Shown here: positions 56,299 through 64,000 of the stretch, piece by piece
How the letters are laid out: each line of letters starts with the position of its first letter
Numbering within the stretch: position 1 is the stretch's first letter
NCBI GenBank assembly: GCA_028382005.1
Contig: JAOESH010000001.1
Coordinates: forward strand, 162,798-226,797
Reading direction: 5' to 3'
Length of the DNA stretch: 64,000 nt
Origin: Pseudomonadota bacterium
GTDB lineage: Bacteria > Pseudomonadota > Alphaproteobacteria > Puniceispirillales > Marisalimonadaceae
Notes under the pieces: generated by a model
Told to the model about the DNA's origin: nothing
The model's input: the letters and a program-made list of their open reading frames with translations, nothing else
The model's database searches: none
Made by a program: the position numbers and the translations under genes

Positions 56299-57570
56299 AT
56301 GCGAGAAAATGTTTTAAAGTATTTTAATACTAAATTTTTTTACGGTTGGATTATTGTTGGTGTAGCAAATTTAGGTATTTTCTCTAGTGGCCCAGGCCAA
56401 TCTCACACATTTAGTGTTTTTGTTGGCCCTATAAGTAAGGATTTGGATTTATCAAACGCCTCAATTGCGTCAGCTTATGGTCTTGCAACTTTAATTGCTG
56501 CATTTTTACTCCCTTATATGGGAAAAATTATTGATAAGTATGGACCTAGAATTAGCCTTATAATTATAAGTATTATTTTAGGAATTTCATGTATCTTCTT
56601 TGGCGCAACATCTAATTTTCTAATGTTAACAGTTGGATTTGGATTTCTAAGATTTTTTGGTCAAGGTTCACTAATGCTTGGCTGTGCAAATATGGTTTCT
56701 CAATGGTTTGATACTAAAAGAGGTTTTGCAATGAGCTTAATGGCTCTTGGTTTTGGGATATCAATGGCCATACACCCACCATTATCTCAATTGTTAATTG
56801 AACAATTTGGTTGGAAATATGCTTGGGTTATTTTAGGCATCTCAACGTGGATAATTATGGTTCCTGCACTATATATTTTAGCGTGGAACACCCCAGAAAG
56901 CGTTGGACTTAGACCCGACGGAGTTAATCAATCTAACTCTCAACAAAATGATGTAAAGGAAATTGAAGGACTCAACTTATCTGAAGCTATTAAAGAAAAA
57001 TCCTTCTACATATTAAGTGCTATGTGGTTTGGTATGGCTATGCTTGTAACTACACTTCATTTTTATCAAGTGACTATATTAACAAGCCAAGGTATTACAA
57101 CTGATTTTGCAGCTGGAATTTTTTCTGTCTCTGCTGTTGCTATGGTTTTATTTATGCCTTTTGTAGGCAAGCTATTTGATAACTATCCAACGAAATATAT
57201 TTTAGCATTAGGTTTAACTATAAATAGTATTTCTCTATTGTTTATTACTTTCGCGAATAATGAATTATACGCGATAATATATGCAATTTTTTTTGGTATT
57301 AATAACGCCATTAGTATGACTATGTTTGGTTATGTTTGGCCGAGATACTTTGGAAGAAAACATTTAGGCAGTATCCAAGGAACTGGGCAAATGATTGGTG
57401 TTATCGGAGCATCGTTAGGACCTTTACCTGTTGGGTTTGCAATTGATTATATCGGAAGTTCATTAGAAACCGTCAGATATTTATCAATTTATCCAATCAT
57501 TATAGCGATAGTGACTATATTTTTCCTAAAGTCACCTACTTCACTTTCCGTAAATAAGAAACTCGATTAA
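56299..57570 (+). CDS. MFS transporter, monocarboxylate/oxalate-formate antiporter-like
   Basis: A 423-residue carrier with 12 predicted membrane segments. The opening FFYGWIIVGVANLGIF and SHTFSVFVGPISKDL near 35-49, plus the DKYGPR loop after helix 2, resemble the MCT/OFA group of bacterial monocarboxylate carriers. A central hydrophilic loop covers about residues 208-232. The following DMT transporter gene begins about 30 bases later and may be co-transcribed. The substrate is inferred only by family. Confidence 0.85.
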   Translation: MRENVLKYFNTKFFYGWIIVGVANLGIFSSGPGQSHTFSVFVGPISKDLDLSNASIASAYGLATLIAAFLLPYMGKIIDKYGPRISLIIISIILGISCIFFGATSNFLMLTVGFGFLRFFGQGSLMLGCANMVSQWFDTKRGFAMSLMALGFGISMAIHPPLSQLLIEQFGWKYAWVILGISTWIIMVPALYILAWNTPESVGLRPDGVNQSNSQQNDVKEIEGLNLSEAIKEKSFYILSAMWFGMAMLVTTLHFYQVTILTSQGITTDFAAGIFSVSAVAMVLFMPFVGKLFDNYPTKYILALGLTINSISLLFITFANNELYAIIYAIFFGINNAISMTMFGYVWPRYFGRKHLGSIQGTGQMIGVIGASLGPLPVGFAIDYIGSSLETVRYLSIYPIIIAIVTIFFLKSPTSLSVNKKLD

Positions 57571-57599
57571 CTATCTTAAATTAATAATGGAAAAGATAT

Positions 57600-58478
57600 T
57601 TGGTAAATCTTTTTAAGGCTCAATCTAATAATTTTAAAGCAATAGTTGCTATGATTATTGCTGTTTTCAGTGTGACTTTAATGAGCGTTCAAGCAAAATT
57701 AATTGGAATAGATTATCATCCAACTCAAATTACATTTGCAAGAGGCATAATTGTTTTAATTTTTTTATCTCCACTTATTTATAAATTAGGAGGCCTTAAT
57801 TTTTTAAAAACAAAGAAACCAATCTTACATTTCTTTAGAAGCATTGCGGGCCTTGTCGGTAATTTAATGTTCTTTTTTGCGTTTCAAAGATTACCTGTAG
57901 CAGACGTAACTGTCATTTCTCAGGCTGTACCAATATTTTCTGGTATATTAGCTATTTTTTTCCTTAGGGAAATAATTGGATGGAGACGATGGACCGCAAT
58001 CTTTATTGGTTTTTTAGGTGTAATAATAGCCATTAACCCTTCTGGTGAAATTGCATTAGCATCAATTTACGCTTTAGTAGCTACTTTAATGTGGTCAATT
58101 ACTATTATCTTTTTAAGATTACTAGGTACTACTGAGCATCCAGTTAAAACAGTTTTTTATTTTATGTTTATCAGCGTGATTATAACTTCTTTATTCCAGC
58201 CCTTTTTATGGAAACAACCTTCACTAGATATAATTTTATTATTCTTTGGGCTAGGAACTACAGCTTTCATAACTCAAATACTCATGACATATGCCTTACA
58301 AAAGGCACCAGCCTCAATTGTAAGCCCTTTTAATTATTCAGGTATAGTTTGGGCAATAGTATTTGATTACATGATTTGGAATTCAACTCCAGTTATCACA
58401 ACAATTATTGGGGGTATTATAATCACTATCACTGGTATTTATATATTTAGAAGAGAAGCCATAAAAAAAGTTATATAA
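57600..58478 (+). CDS. DMT superfamily transporter (EamA domains)
   Basis: A 292-residue protein with ten membrane helices in two EamA repeats. The first repeat has the signature ARGIIVLIFLSPL, FRSIAGLVGNLMFFFAF and GFLGVIIAINPSGE. The second has FLRLLGTTEHP and SPFNYSGIVWAIVFDYMIWN. The start is a TTG. Its last eight bases overlap the end of the convergent MFS gene, so both stop codons share the same TTATATAA. The substrate is probably a metabolite exporter's, unknown. Confidence 0.87.
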   Translation: MVNLFKAQSNNFKAIVAMIIAVFSVTLMSVQAKLIGIDYHPTQITFARGIIVLIFLSPLIYKLGGLNFLKTKKPILHFFRSIAGLVGNLMFFFAFQRLPVADVTVISQAVPIFSGILAIFFLREIIGWRRWTAIFIGFLGVIIAINPSGEIALASIYALVATLMWSITIIFLRLLGTTEHPVKTVFYFMFISVIITSLFQPFLWKQPSLDIILLFFGLGTTAFITQILMTYALQKAPASIVSPFNYSGIVWAIVFDYMIWNSTPVITTIIGGIIITITGIYIFRREAIKKVI

Positions 58479-59667
58479 ATTTATTTTTAAATTTATATAT
58501 TAAAACGTACTTAAAAAAAACAAACCCAACTATTGGCATAATCATCATACCTATACTTAATGGAATAATTTCACCAATAGAACCTAATAATATACCTCCA
58601 ATTGTTAATGATCCAAATGACACACTTGACCACCATGTTAAAACTCTAGCTCTATATAAATCATCAACTTCAAGTTGAATCATGGTTTGCGTTCCAATGC
58701 CAATTGCAGTTGTACTAAAGCCTACTATCGTAAAAGCAAATGCCATCAAATACATATCATTAATAAAGCCAAGAACTAAACTTGTAATAAGGCCTAATAA
58801 AAGCATTGGAATAAGCTTTTTCTCAATTTTTAAATCATCTTTTTTTCTAATTCCTATCCATATAGAAGCTAATAAGGCTCCAAAACCAGCTGTAGCTGTA
58901 ATTAGAGATAGTCCCAAACTTCCACTATCAAGAATTTCTCCTGCTATTGTTGGTTGAATTTCTAACATTCCTCTTACAAAAAATGCACTGACAAAAACAA
59001 TGAATAAACCTTTAAAAATTATTGGTGTTTTTAATGCTACCTTTCCACCGGCAATCAAACGATCAAAATAATTATTGACGTCTTTAGATTTCTTTCTTTC
59101 TCTCAAAGGCATATACATGAGCACTGGAATCAATGGAATATATGTCAGCATAGCAATAAAGAATGTGGTTTGAAGGTCAAAAAGAGCTATTGAAAGACCT
59201 GCAAAAGCAGGCCCTACAACTCTTGACCCATTAAATGAAGCTGAGTTCAAGCCTACTGCACTAGCTAATAATTCTCGAGGAACAACTACTGAAACAAAAA
59301 CTAATCTTACCGGATGATAACAGGCGCTAAGAAGACCTTGAATGATAGATAATGAGGCTAATGAAAAAAGTGTATGCTTATCAATAAATTCTATATACCA
59401 AATTAATCCACTAACTAAAAACATCAATACTTTAAGTATGATACTGGCTTTTCTCATTTCCCATTTTTCAGCAAGAACTGCAAATAAAGGCCCTATAATT
59501 CCTGCAGGTGCCATTAAAGCTAACGTAACAAAACTTGTCCAAAAAGTAGATTCAGTTATTTCCCAAGTTAACCAACCAACCCCAATTTTTTGAACCCATA
59601 GACCAAGGAGAGCTAAAGTATTAGTCATAAAGTAATAAGAAAATGAACGACTTGATAAAGCGTTCAT
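58471..59667 (-). CDS. MFS transporter
   Basis: A 398-residue carrier with about 12 hydrophobic segments. It resembles the enterobactin-exporter (EntS-like) or MFS_3 branch: FYFMTNTLALLGLWVQKIGVGWL opening, in parts FYFMTNTLALLG and VQKIGVGWL, then GPLFAVLAEKWEMRK for the loop 2-3 region and YHPVRLVFVSVVVPRELLASAVGLNS, in parts YHPVRLVFVS and LASAVGLNS. The substrate is unknown. It converges and overlaps with the DMT gene. The alpha/beta hydrolase gene precedes it by five bases on the same strand. Confidence 0.85.
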   Translation of the reverse strand: MNALSSRSFSYYFMTNTLALLGLWVQKIGVGWLTWEITESTFWTSFVTLALMAPAGIIGPLFAVLAEKWEMRKASIILKVLMFLVSGLIWYIEFIDKHTLFSLASLSIIQGLLSACYHPVRLVFVSVVVPRELLASAVGLNSASFNGSRVVGPAFAGLSIALFDLQTTFFIAMLTYIPLIPVLMYMPLRERKKSKDVNNYFDRLIAGGKVALKTPIIFKGLFIVFVSAFFVRGMLEIQPTIAGEILDSGSLGLSLITATAGFGALLASIWIGIRKKDDLKIEKKLIPMLLLGLITSLVLGFINDMYLMAFAFTIVGFSTTAIGIGTQTMIQLEVDDLYRARVLTWWSSVSFGSLTIGGILLGSIGEIIPLSIGMMIMPIVGFVFFKYVLIYKFKNKFI

Positions 59668-59672
59668 TAATT

Positions 59673-60500
59673 TTACAAAAAATCTTTTAAAAGAATATTG
59701 AAACTTTCAGGGTCCTCACAATATGGAGCATGTCCTACATTTAATATTTCTTTTGTTATTGCTTTAGGCAAACTATTTCTTAATGCTATTTTTTGTTGTT
59801 CAGATACAATTATATCTTGGGAGGCCGTAATTATTAAACAATCTGTAGAAAGGTTTTGTAAATTTTTTGAAGTGTCTAAAGTTTGCATCGCCATTCCCCC
59901 AGCAGAAATAGCTCCTACTGTGATTTCCTCACTTATAGAAGTTAAAAATTTAAATGTTTCTTTATTTATTATATTAGATTTAGATAACATTTTAGAAACT
60001 CTGATTTTTCCAAACTCTTGATTTGTTAGTTTTTTCCTTTGCTCAATTCTTTTGACATAATCTATACCTAAAGGTTTTTCTTTTGATATAGCAAAACCAT
60101 TATGTGTGCATGACAGAATTAGTTTATTAACTAATTTCTCATAATTAATAGCCATTACTTGAGCTAACATACCTCCCATAGAGTGACCTACAATTTGGAA
60201 ACGACTTATATTCAATTTTTTTAATAATCTAATAAACATGTCTGCAATTGTTTTCATGTCAGTATCTAAAGCAGTAGAGTTTCCAAAGCCAGGGAAATCA
60301 ATAGCTATAACCGAACGCTTATTTTTAAAATATTTGAATTGGTGTGCCCAACTTTTACTGTTTCCATTAAAACCATGTAAAAATAATATAGGTAATTTTT
60401 CATTTTCTTCTACATATCTATAAGAAACATTCAAACCAAGCTTCTTATCAAAATATAGTTTTGAAACTGGTAAAAAATCTATCAATTTTTTATTATTCAT
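59673..60500 (-). CDS. Alpha/beta hydrolase
   Basis: A 275-residue hydrolase of the common esterase/haloalkane-like group. HGFNGNSKSW near 42-51 gives the oxyanion region and IVGHSMGGMLAQ near 103-114 the Ser nucleophile. Asp is in ITASQDIIVSE near 230, and His in VGHAPYCEDPESF. No signal peptide is evident. It lies five bases upstream of the MFS gene in the same direction, so it may process something that carrier moves. Specificity unknown. Confidence 0.87.
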   Translation of the reverse strand: MNNKKLIDFLPVSKLYFDKKLGLNVSYRYVEENEKLPILFLHGFNGNSKSWAHQFKYFKNKRSVIAIDFPGFGNSTALDTDMKTIADMFIRLLKKLNISRFQIVGHSMGGMLAQVMAINYEKLVNKLILSCTHNGFAISKEKPLGIDYVKRIEQRKKLTNQEFGKIRVSKMLSKSNIINKETFKFLTSISEEITVGAISAGGMAMQTLDTSKNLQNLSTDCLIITASQDIIVSEQQKIALRNSLPKAITKEILNVGHAPYCEDPESFNILLKDFL

Positions 60501-60585
60501 TTTATCGTATCTAATTAATTAAGCTTAAAAAATTTGTAAATATAATACATAATAGTATTTTAATTTTACGTTAGGAAGTAAAAAT

Positions 60586-61755
60586 ATGACCATTCATAAT
60601 AAAATTAAATCATATATTCCTGAAATGGAAAGATGGCGACACCATATTCATGCAAACCCAGAAACAGCCTATGAAGAGCATAACACTTCTAATTTTATCG
60701 CAACAAAATTAAACGAATTTAATATAGAAGTACATCGCGATTTAGGTGGAACTGGAATAGTGGGTATTATTTATGGTAAAGATAATGGTGCAAGCAACAG
60801 GTCATTAGGTATTAGAGCTGATATCGATGCATTGCCTATGAAAGAAAAAACTAACTTAACTTATTCGTCAAAAAATGATGGTAAAATGCATGCTTGTGGT
60901 CATGACGGTCATACTACAATGCTCTTAGGGGCAGCAAAATATCTTGCAGAAACTAAAAATTTCTTAGGTGCTGTTTATTGTATATTCCAACCTGCAGAAG
61001 AAGGTGGGAATGCTGGGGCTAAGTCAATGATTGACGACGGTCTCTTTTCAAAGTTTAATATAGATAGTATCTGGGGAATACATAATTGGCCAGGTGTTCC
61101 AGTTGGGCAAGCGGTAATTCATGAAGGTTTTGCTATGGCTGGTGGGGATATAATTGTTATTACAATAGAAGGAAAGGGGGGACATGCAGCTCAACCCCAA
61201 TTTTCTAACGATCCTTTAGTTTCCGCAGGATTAACAATTACCGCCCTTCAAAGTTGTATTTCACGTCAATTAAATCCTTTTGACCAAGCAGTGCTTTCAT
61301 TAACAAAAATTGAAGGAGGATCTGCGTTTAATGTTATACCGGATATAGTGACTATTGGTGGAACCTTAAGATCAACTAATACAGCCACTAGAAATGACAT
61401 GCTTGAGAAAATTAAAAACGCAGCCCAAGGTGCATGCTCTATTAATAATTGTTCCGTGAACATTGAAGTAAGACCAGGGTATCCTTCAACAATCAATGAT
61501 AAGAAAAGTGCCCAATTTGCATCAGCAGTTTTTGAAAACACTTTTGGAATTAATTCACTTAACAAAGAAGAAAAACCCACTATGACTTCTGAAGACTTTT
61601 CATATATGTTACAAGAAAAACCTGGAGCATATATTTGGATAGGAGCAGGCGAAAAGTCAGAGAAGCTTCATAGTGCACACTATGATTTTAATGACGAACT
61701 TCTTCCTATAGGTGCAGAATATTGGGCTAATTTAGCTGAAAAAATACTAGAATAA
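60586..61755 (+). CDS. M20-family amidohydrolase (hippurate/N-acyl amino acid hydrolase type)
   Basis: A 389-residue metal-dependent amidohydrolase. The first metal motif is HACGHDGHTTMLLG near 102-115, preceded by GIRADIDALPMKE. A catalytic Glu-Glu pair lies in FQPAEEGGNAG near 132-142. The dimerisation domain has GKGGHAAQP, and the final metal His is in LHSAHYDFND. It could release amino acids or indole derivatives from N-acyl conjugates. GGA precedes the ATG about seven bases upstream. It ends eight bases from convergent tupC. Confidence 0.92.
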   Translation: MTIHNKIKSYIPEMERWRHHIHANPETAYEEHNTSNFIATKLNEFNIEVHRDLGGTGIVGIIYGKDNGASNRSLGIRADIDALPMKEKTNLTYSSKNDGKMHACGHDGHTTMLLGAAKYLAETKNFLGAVYCIFQPAEEGGNAGAKSMIDDGLFSKFNIDSIWGIHNWPGVPVGQAVIHEGFAMAGGDIIVITIEGKGGHAAQPQFSNDPLVSAGLTITALQSCISRQLNPFDQAVLSLTKIEGGSAFNVIPDIVTIGGTLRSTNTATRNDMLEKIKNAAQGACSINNCSVNIEVRPGYPSTINDKKSAQFASAVFENTFGINSLNKEEKPTMTSEDFSYMLQEKPGAYIWIGAGEKSEKLHSAHYDFNDELLPIGAEYWANLAEKILE

Positions 61756-61762
61756 AAAATTC

Positions 61763-62497
61763 TTAAATTAATATTTCTCCATTTATATACTTTTCTGCTT
61801 CTACGGTTTTAGGGCTTTTGAAAAATGTTTTTGAAATTGTTTGTTCTAACACCTTCCCCTTATTTAGGAAAATGACGTCTGTAGCAAGTCGTTTAGCTTG
61901 AGACATATCGTGTGTGGTGAATATAACAGTTTTTCCAATTGAATTTTCTTCTAAAACTAAATCTTCAATTAAGTTTAGGGAGTAAGGGTCTAAATTAGCT
62001 GTTGGTTCATCAAGTAAAAGCAAATTAGGATTAACCATCAAAGCTCTAGCCATGGACAATCTTTGTTTTTCTCCACCAGAAAGCAATCTGGCAGGTTTTT
62101 TTTCATAACCTTCTAATCCAACTTTATTTAAGATATTTTTAAGTAATCGATTACTTTCTTTGTTACGTAAATTTGAGACAAATTGCATGTTAGCCATAAC
62201 AGTTCTTCTCAACAAAACTGGCGTTTGGAAGACCATAGCTTGTTGCTCTCTAATTTCTTGGTTATTTTCCATTAAATTAAAAGTTAATCTTCCACTTTGA
62301 ACAGAAACTAATCCGTTTATAGTTTGTAAAAAAATACTTTTACCAGCTCCATTTGGCCCTAAAATTGCAGTTATTGAATTACTTTTAATTTTGCAGTTTA
62401 TTTTATCTAAAATTATTTTTTGGCCCACAACAACTGATAAATTAGTGAGTTGTATTGGGGTCAAATTTTGTGCGTATTCAAAGACTTTTTTAGACAT
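61763..62497 (-). CDS. tupC: Tungstate ABC transporter ATP-binding protein
   Basis: Energises oxyanion import with TupB and TupA. The 244 residues carry Walker A GPNGAGKS near 49-56, a Q-loop in MVFQTPVLLRRTV, signature LLSGGEKQRLSMARAL near 138-153, and Walker B LLLLDEPTANLDP. The His switch is in TTHDMSQ. No regulatory C-terminal (TOBE) domain is present, as usual for TupC. It overlaps tupB by eight bases. Confidence 0.9.
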   Translation of the reverse strand: MSKKVFEYAQNLTPIQLTNLSVVVGQKIILDKINCKIKSNSITAILGPNGAGKSIFLQTINGLVSVQSGRLTFNLMENNQEIREQQAMVFQTPVLLRRTVMANMQFVSNLRNKESNRLLKNILNKVGLEGYEKKPARLLSGGEKQRLSMARALMVNPNLLLLDEPTANLDPYSLNLIEDLVLEENSIGKTVIFTTHDMSQAKRLATDVIFLNKGKVLEQTISKTFFKSPKTVEAEKYINGEILI

Positions 62498-63197
62498 ACA
62501 TTCTCTGCTTAGCTCTAATTTTTAAACGTATTAAAATAAAATTCGTAAATAAGGCTATAGAAAGAAGTATAATTCCTAAAGCCAAAGCGAGTGATAAATT
62601 ACCCTTAGAAGTTTCTAAAGCTATTGTTGTCGTCATCACTCTTGTTAAATGATCAATATTTCCACCTACTATAATAACCGCACCAACCTCTGATATTGCC
62701 CTACCAAATCCTGCTAACATAACTGTTAATATTAAATATCTAGCTTCAAAAAGATAAGCGATGACAGCCTTGTGAGGAGGCACAACTAAAGAATAAAAAA
62801 GTAATTTATATTCTTGATGGATCTCTTCTATGGTTTGGGCAGTCAATGATACTATAATCGGTATGATAAGTATCATCTGCGCTATTATCATTGCTGTAGG
62901 TGTGTATAAAATTCCTAACCACCCGAAAGGTCCTGATCTTGAAATTAATAAATATACAATTAGCCCAACAACTACTGGTGGAAGTCCCATCATAGTATTA
63001 AAAAAAATTAATGTAATGTCCTTTCCCCAAAAATTTTTGATAGCCAAAAAAGTTCCCAAGGGTAACCCTATTAAAGAAGAAAAAAATAATGATAAGCAAC
63101 TAACCTTGAGTGAAAGTAACAATATTTCGTATAAATCAGTATTAAAAGTAGATACTAACTCAATTGATTGTTTGAAAGCTTCAAATAAAATATTCAT
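62490..63197 (-). CDS. tupB: Tungstate ABC transporter permease
   Basis: A 235-residue permease with about five to six membrane helices. The TupB hallmark near residue 167 reads GRAISEVGAVIIVGGNIDH, then LTRVMTTTIALETSKGN, which also contains the EAA-like ATPase coupling region. MGLPPVVVGLIVYLL is near 69-83. It overlaps tupC by eight bases and is divergent from tupA across an 85-base gap that contains an inverted repeat. Confidence 0.92.
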   Translation of the reverse strand: MNILFEAFKQSIELVSTFNTDLYEILLLSLKVSCLSLFFSSLIGLPLGTFLAIKNFWGKDITLIFFNTMMGLPPVVVGLIVYLLISRSGPFGWLGILYTPTAMIIAQMILIIPIIVSLTAQTIEEIHQEYKLLFYSLVVPPHKAVIAYLFEARYLILTVMLAGFGRAISEVGAVIIVGGNIDHLTRVMTTTIALETSKGNLSLALALGIILLSIALFTNFILIRLKIRAKQRMYV

Positions 63198-63237
63198 ATA
63201 AATCTTGATTAATTATGTTTATATATGCAATATTATG

Positions 63238-63257
63238 TGTAATTTACATAAATTACA
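63238..63257. promoter_or_regulatory. Perfect inverted repeat between tupB and tupA, candidate operator
   Basis: TGTAATTTA, spacer CA, then its exact complement TAAATTACA: nine base pairs each side. It lies midway in the 85-base divergent gap, 26 bases before the tupA ATG and 41 beyond the tupB start, where it could control both directions. It does not match the ModE box I remember. A tungstate- or molybdate-responsive repressor is inferred only from position. Confidence 0.45.
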
Positions 63258-63282
63258 ACTTTTTTATGATTTTGGAAACTTT

Positions 63283-64000
63283 ATGTTTAAAATATACCCT
63301 TTAATTTTATGTTTAGTTATTTTCGCTAAGCCATCCCTGGCAGATAATTCTATTGTCGTTCAATCCACCACTTCTACTTATAACTCTGGTTTTTACGACT
63401 ATATTCTTCCCTTGATGAAATCAGAGACGAATATAATGGCCCATGTTGTTTCAGTTGGTACTGGAGCCGCCCTTAAAAACGCTGCCAACTGTGATGGCGA
63501 TGTCATCATAGTTCACGCAAAGAATAGAGAATTAGAATTTGTTAAAAATGGAAACGGAGTAAATCGTCAAAATTTAATGTATAATGATTTTGTTATTATT
63601 GGCTCCAAACGAAATCCTGCCAAAATAAACATTAGCGACGATCCAATAAAAGCATTTAGTAAAATATACAATTCATCATCTGTTTTTGTTTCTAGAGGAG
63701 ACGATTCAGGAACGCATTTCAAAGAAATGAGTATATGGAGAAAAGCTAATCTAGACCCAACTCAATTTTCAGGAGGTTGGTATAGAGAAACAGGCTCTGG
63801 AATGGGAACCACTTTAAACTTAGCTAACGGAATGGAAGCCTACACATTAACGGATAGAGCTTCGTGGATAAAATTTAATAATAAAAAAAACTTAGATGTC
63901 ATAGCAGAAAAGGATAAATTGTTATTTAATCAATATGGGATAACCATGGTAAATCCTTTAAAATGCCCTAATGTTAGACTCAAAAACACAAAAATTTTTA
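63283..64000 (+). CDS. tupA: Tungstate ABC transporter substrate-binding protein (partial, C-terminus beyond window)
   Basis: Periplasmic oxyanion receptor. I read 239 codons from the ATG at 63283 to the window edge. The signal peptide covers about 1-21 (ILCLVIFAKPSLA). The binding-loop signature STTSTYNSG follows directly at about 28-36. VSRGDDSGTHFKEM near 141-154 and WYRETGSGMGTTLNLANG near 168-185 are also diagnostic of TupA, which takes tungstate, often with tighter affinity than molybdate. The remaining C-terminus, about 30 residues by family length, lies outside. It is divergent from tupBC. Confidence 0.93.
   Translation, partial: MFKIYPLILCLVIFAKPSLADNSIVVQSTTSTYNSGFYDYILPLMKSETNIMAHVVSVGTGAALKNAANCDGDVIIVHAKNRELEFVKNGNGVNRQNLMYNDFVIIGSKRNPAKINISDDPIKAFSKIYNSSSVFVSRGDDSGTHFKEMSIWRKANLDPTQFSGGWYRETGSGMGTTLNLANGMEAYTLTDRASWIKFNNKKNLDVIAEKDKLLFNQYGITMVNPLKCPNVRLKNTKIF

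Noticed and set aside
1-64000. CRISPR arrays, insertion sequences, prophage genes, rRNA, riboswitches
   Set aside because: Reading both strands, I saw no regularly spaced repeats, transposase, integrase or phage proteins, nor a riboswitch core I recognise.

Overview
The window looks like a dense stretch of chromosome from a low-GC, streamlined, probably marine alphaproteobacterium. No marker gene here fixes the genus, so that is inference. It rests on the AT-rich composition, very short or negative intergenic gaps, an IalB-family protein, the two-domain dCTP deaminase, the argD-argF-hslO operon, COQ7-type ubiquinone synthesis and aerobic CO dehydrogenase. I see no insertion sequence, prophage, CRISPR array or rRNA. 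One tRNA, tRNA-Leu(CAA), is present.

Layout. 1-3.4 kb: coxMSL on the minus strand, encoding an aerobic CO dehydrogenase. The large subunit runs off the left edge and carries the form I active-site motif AYRCSFR. 3.4-5.2 kb: a 540-bp non-coding stretch with a 22-bp palindrome, 12-nt direct repeats and a possible small ORF or RNA, then a secreted polysaccharide lyase and the tRNA. 5.2-13.2 kb: DedA/YqaA, dsbB, coq7, HNH nuclease, esterase, moaA, an MFS carrier, a P1 peptidase, and pssA-psd. 13.3-15.3 kb: three unfamiliar plus-strand genes, the middle one a secreted protein with three ~97-residue repeats. 15.3-17.6 kb: bioY, and an xdhC/mobA-like pair for molybdenum hydroxylase maturation. 17.6-31.7 kb: typA, an RND pump with its adaptor, pckA, a flavoprotein with a glutathione peroxidase, BI-1, rlmN, ialB-like, argG. 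31.8-41.1 kb: quinone reductase, then a propionate-to-succinyl-CoA block (prpE, mutase, pccA, pccB, with mce divergent). 41.1-54.4 kb: sprT-like, an orphan YnjD-like ATPase, folE, trkH, hslO-argF-argD, dcd, an orphan ABC-2 permease, recX, acs, a CoA-transferase-like pair, a TPR protein. 54.4-61.8 kb: a DUF4864-like protein, rhodanese, dehydrogenase, transporters, hydrolase, M20 amidohydrolase. 61.8-64 kb: tungstate transporter tupCB with divergent tupA, which runs off the right edge.

How it fits together. Three themes recur. (1) Molybdenum: CO dehydrogenase, moaA, xdhC and mobA-like maturation proteins, and a Tup-type oxyanion transporter that could feed the cofactor. (2) Small-acid carbon use: acs, prpE, propionyl-CoA carboxylase, mutase, epimerase and PEP carboxykinase would route acetate and propionate to gluconeogenesis, while CO dehydrogenase would supplement energy. 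(3) Envelope: pssA/psd, RND efflux, DsbB, polysaccharide lyase and the repeat protein. Convergent genes lie a few bases apart, and I found only one clear intrinsic terminator, after the glutathione peroxidase gene.
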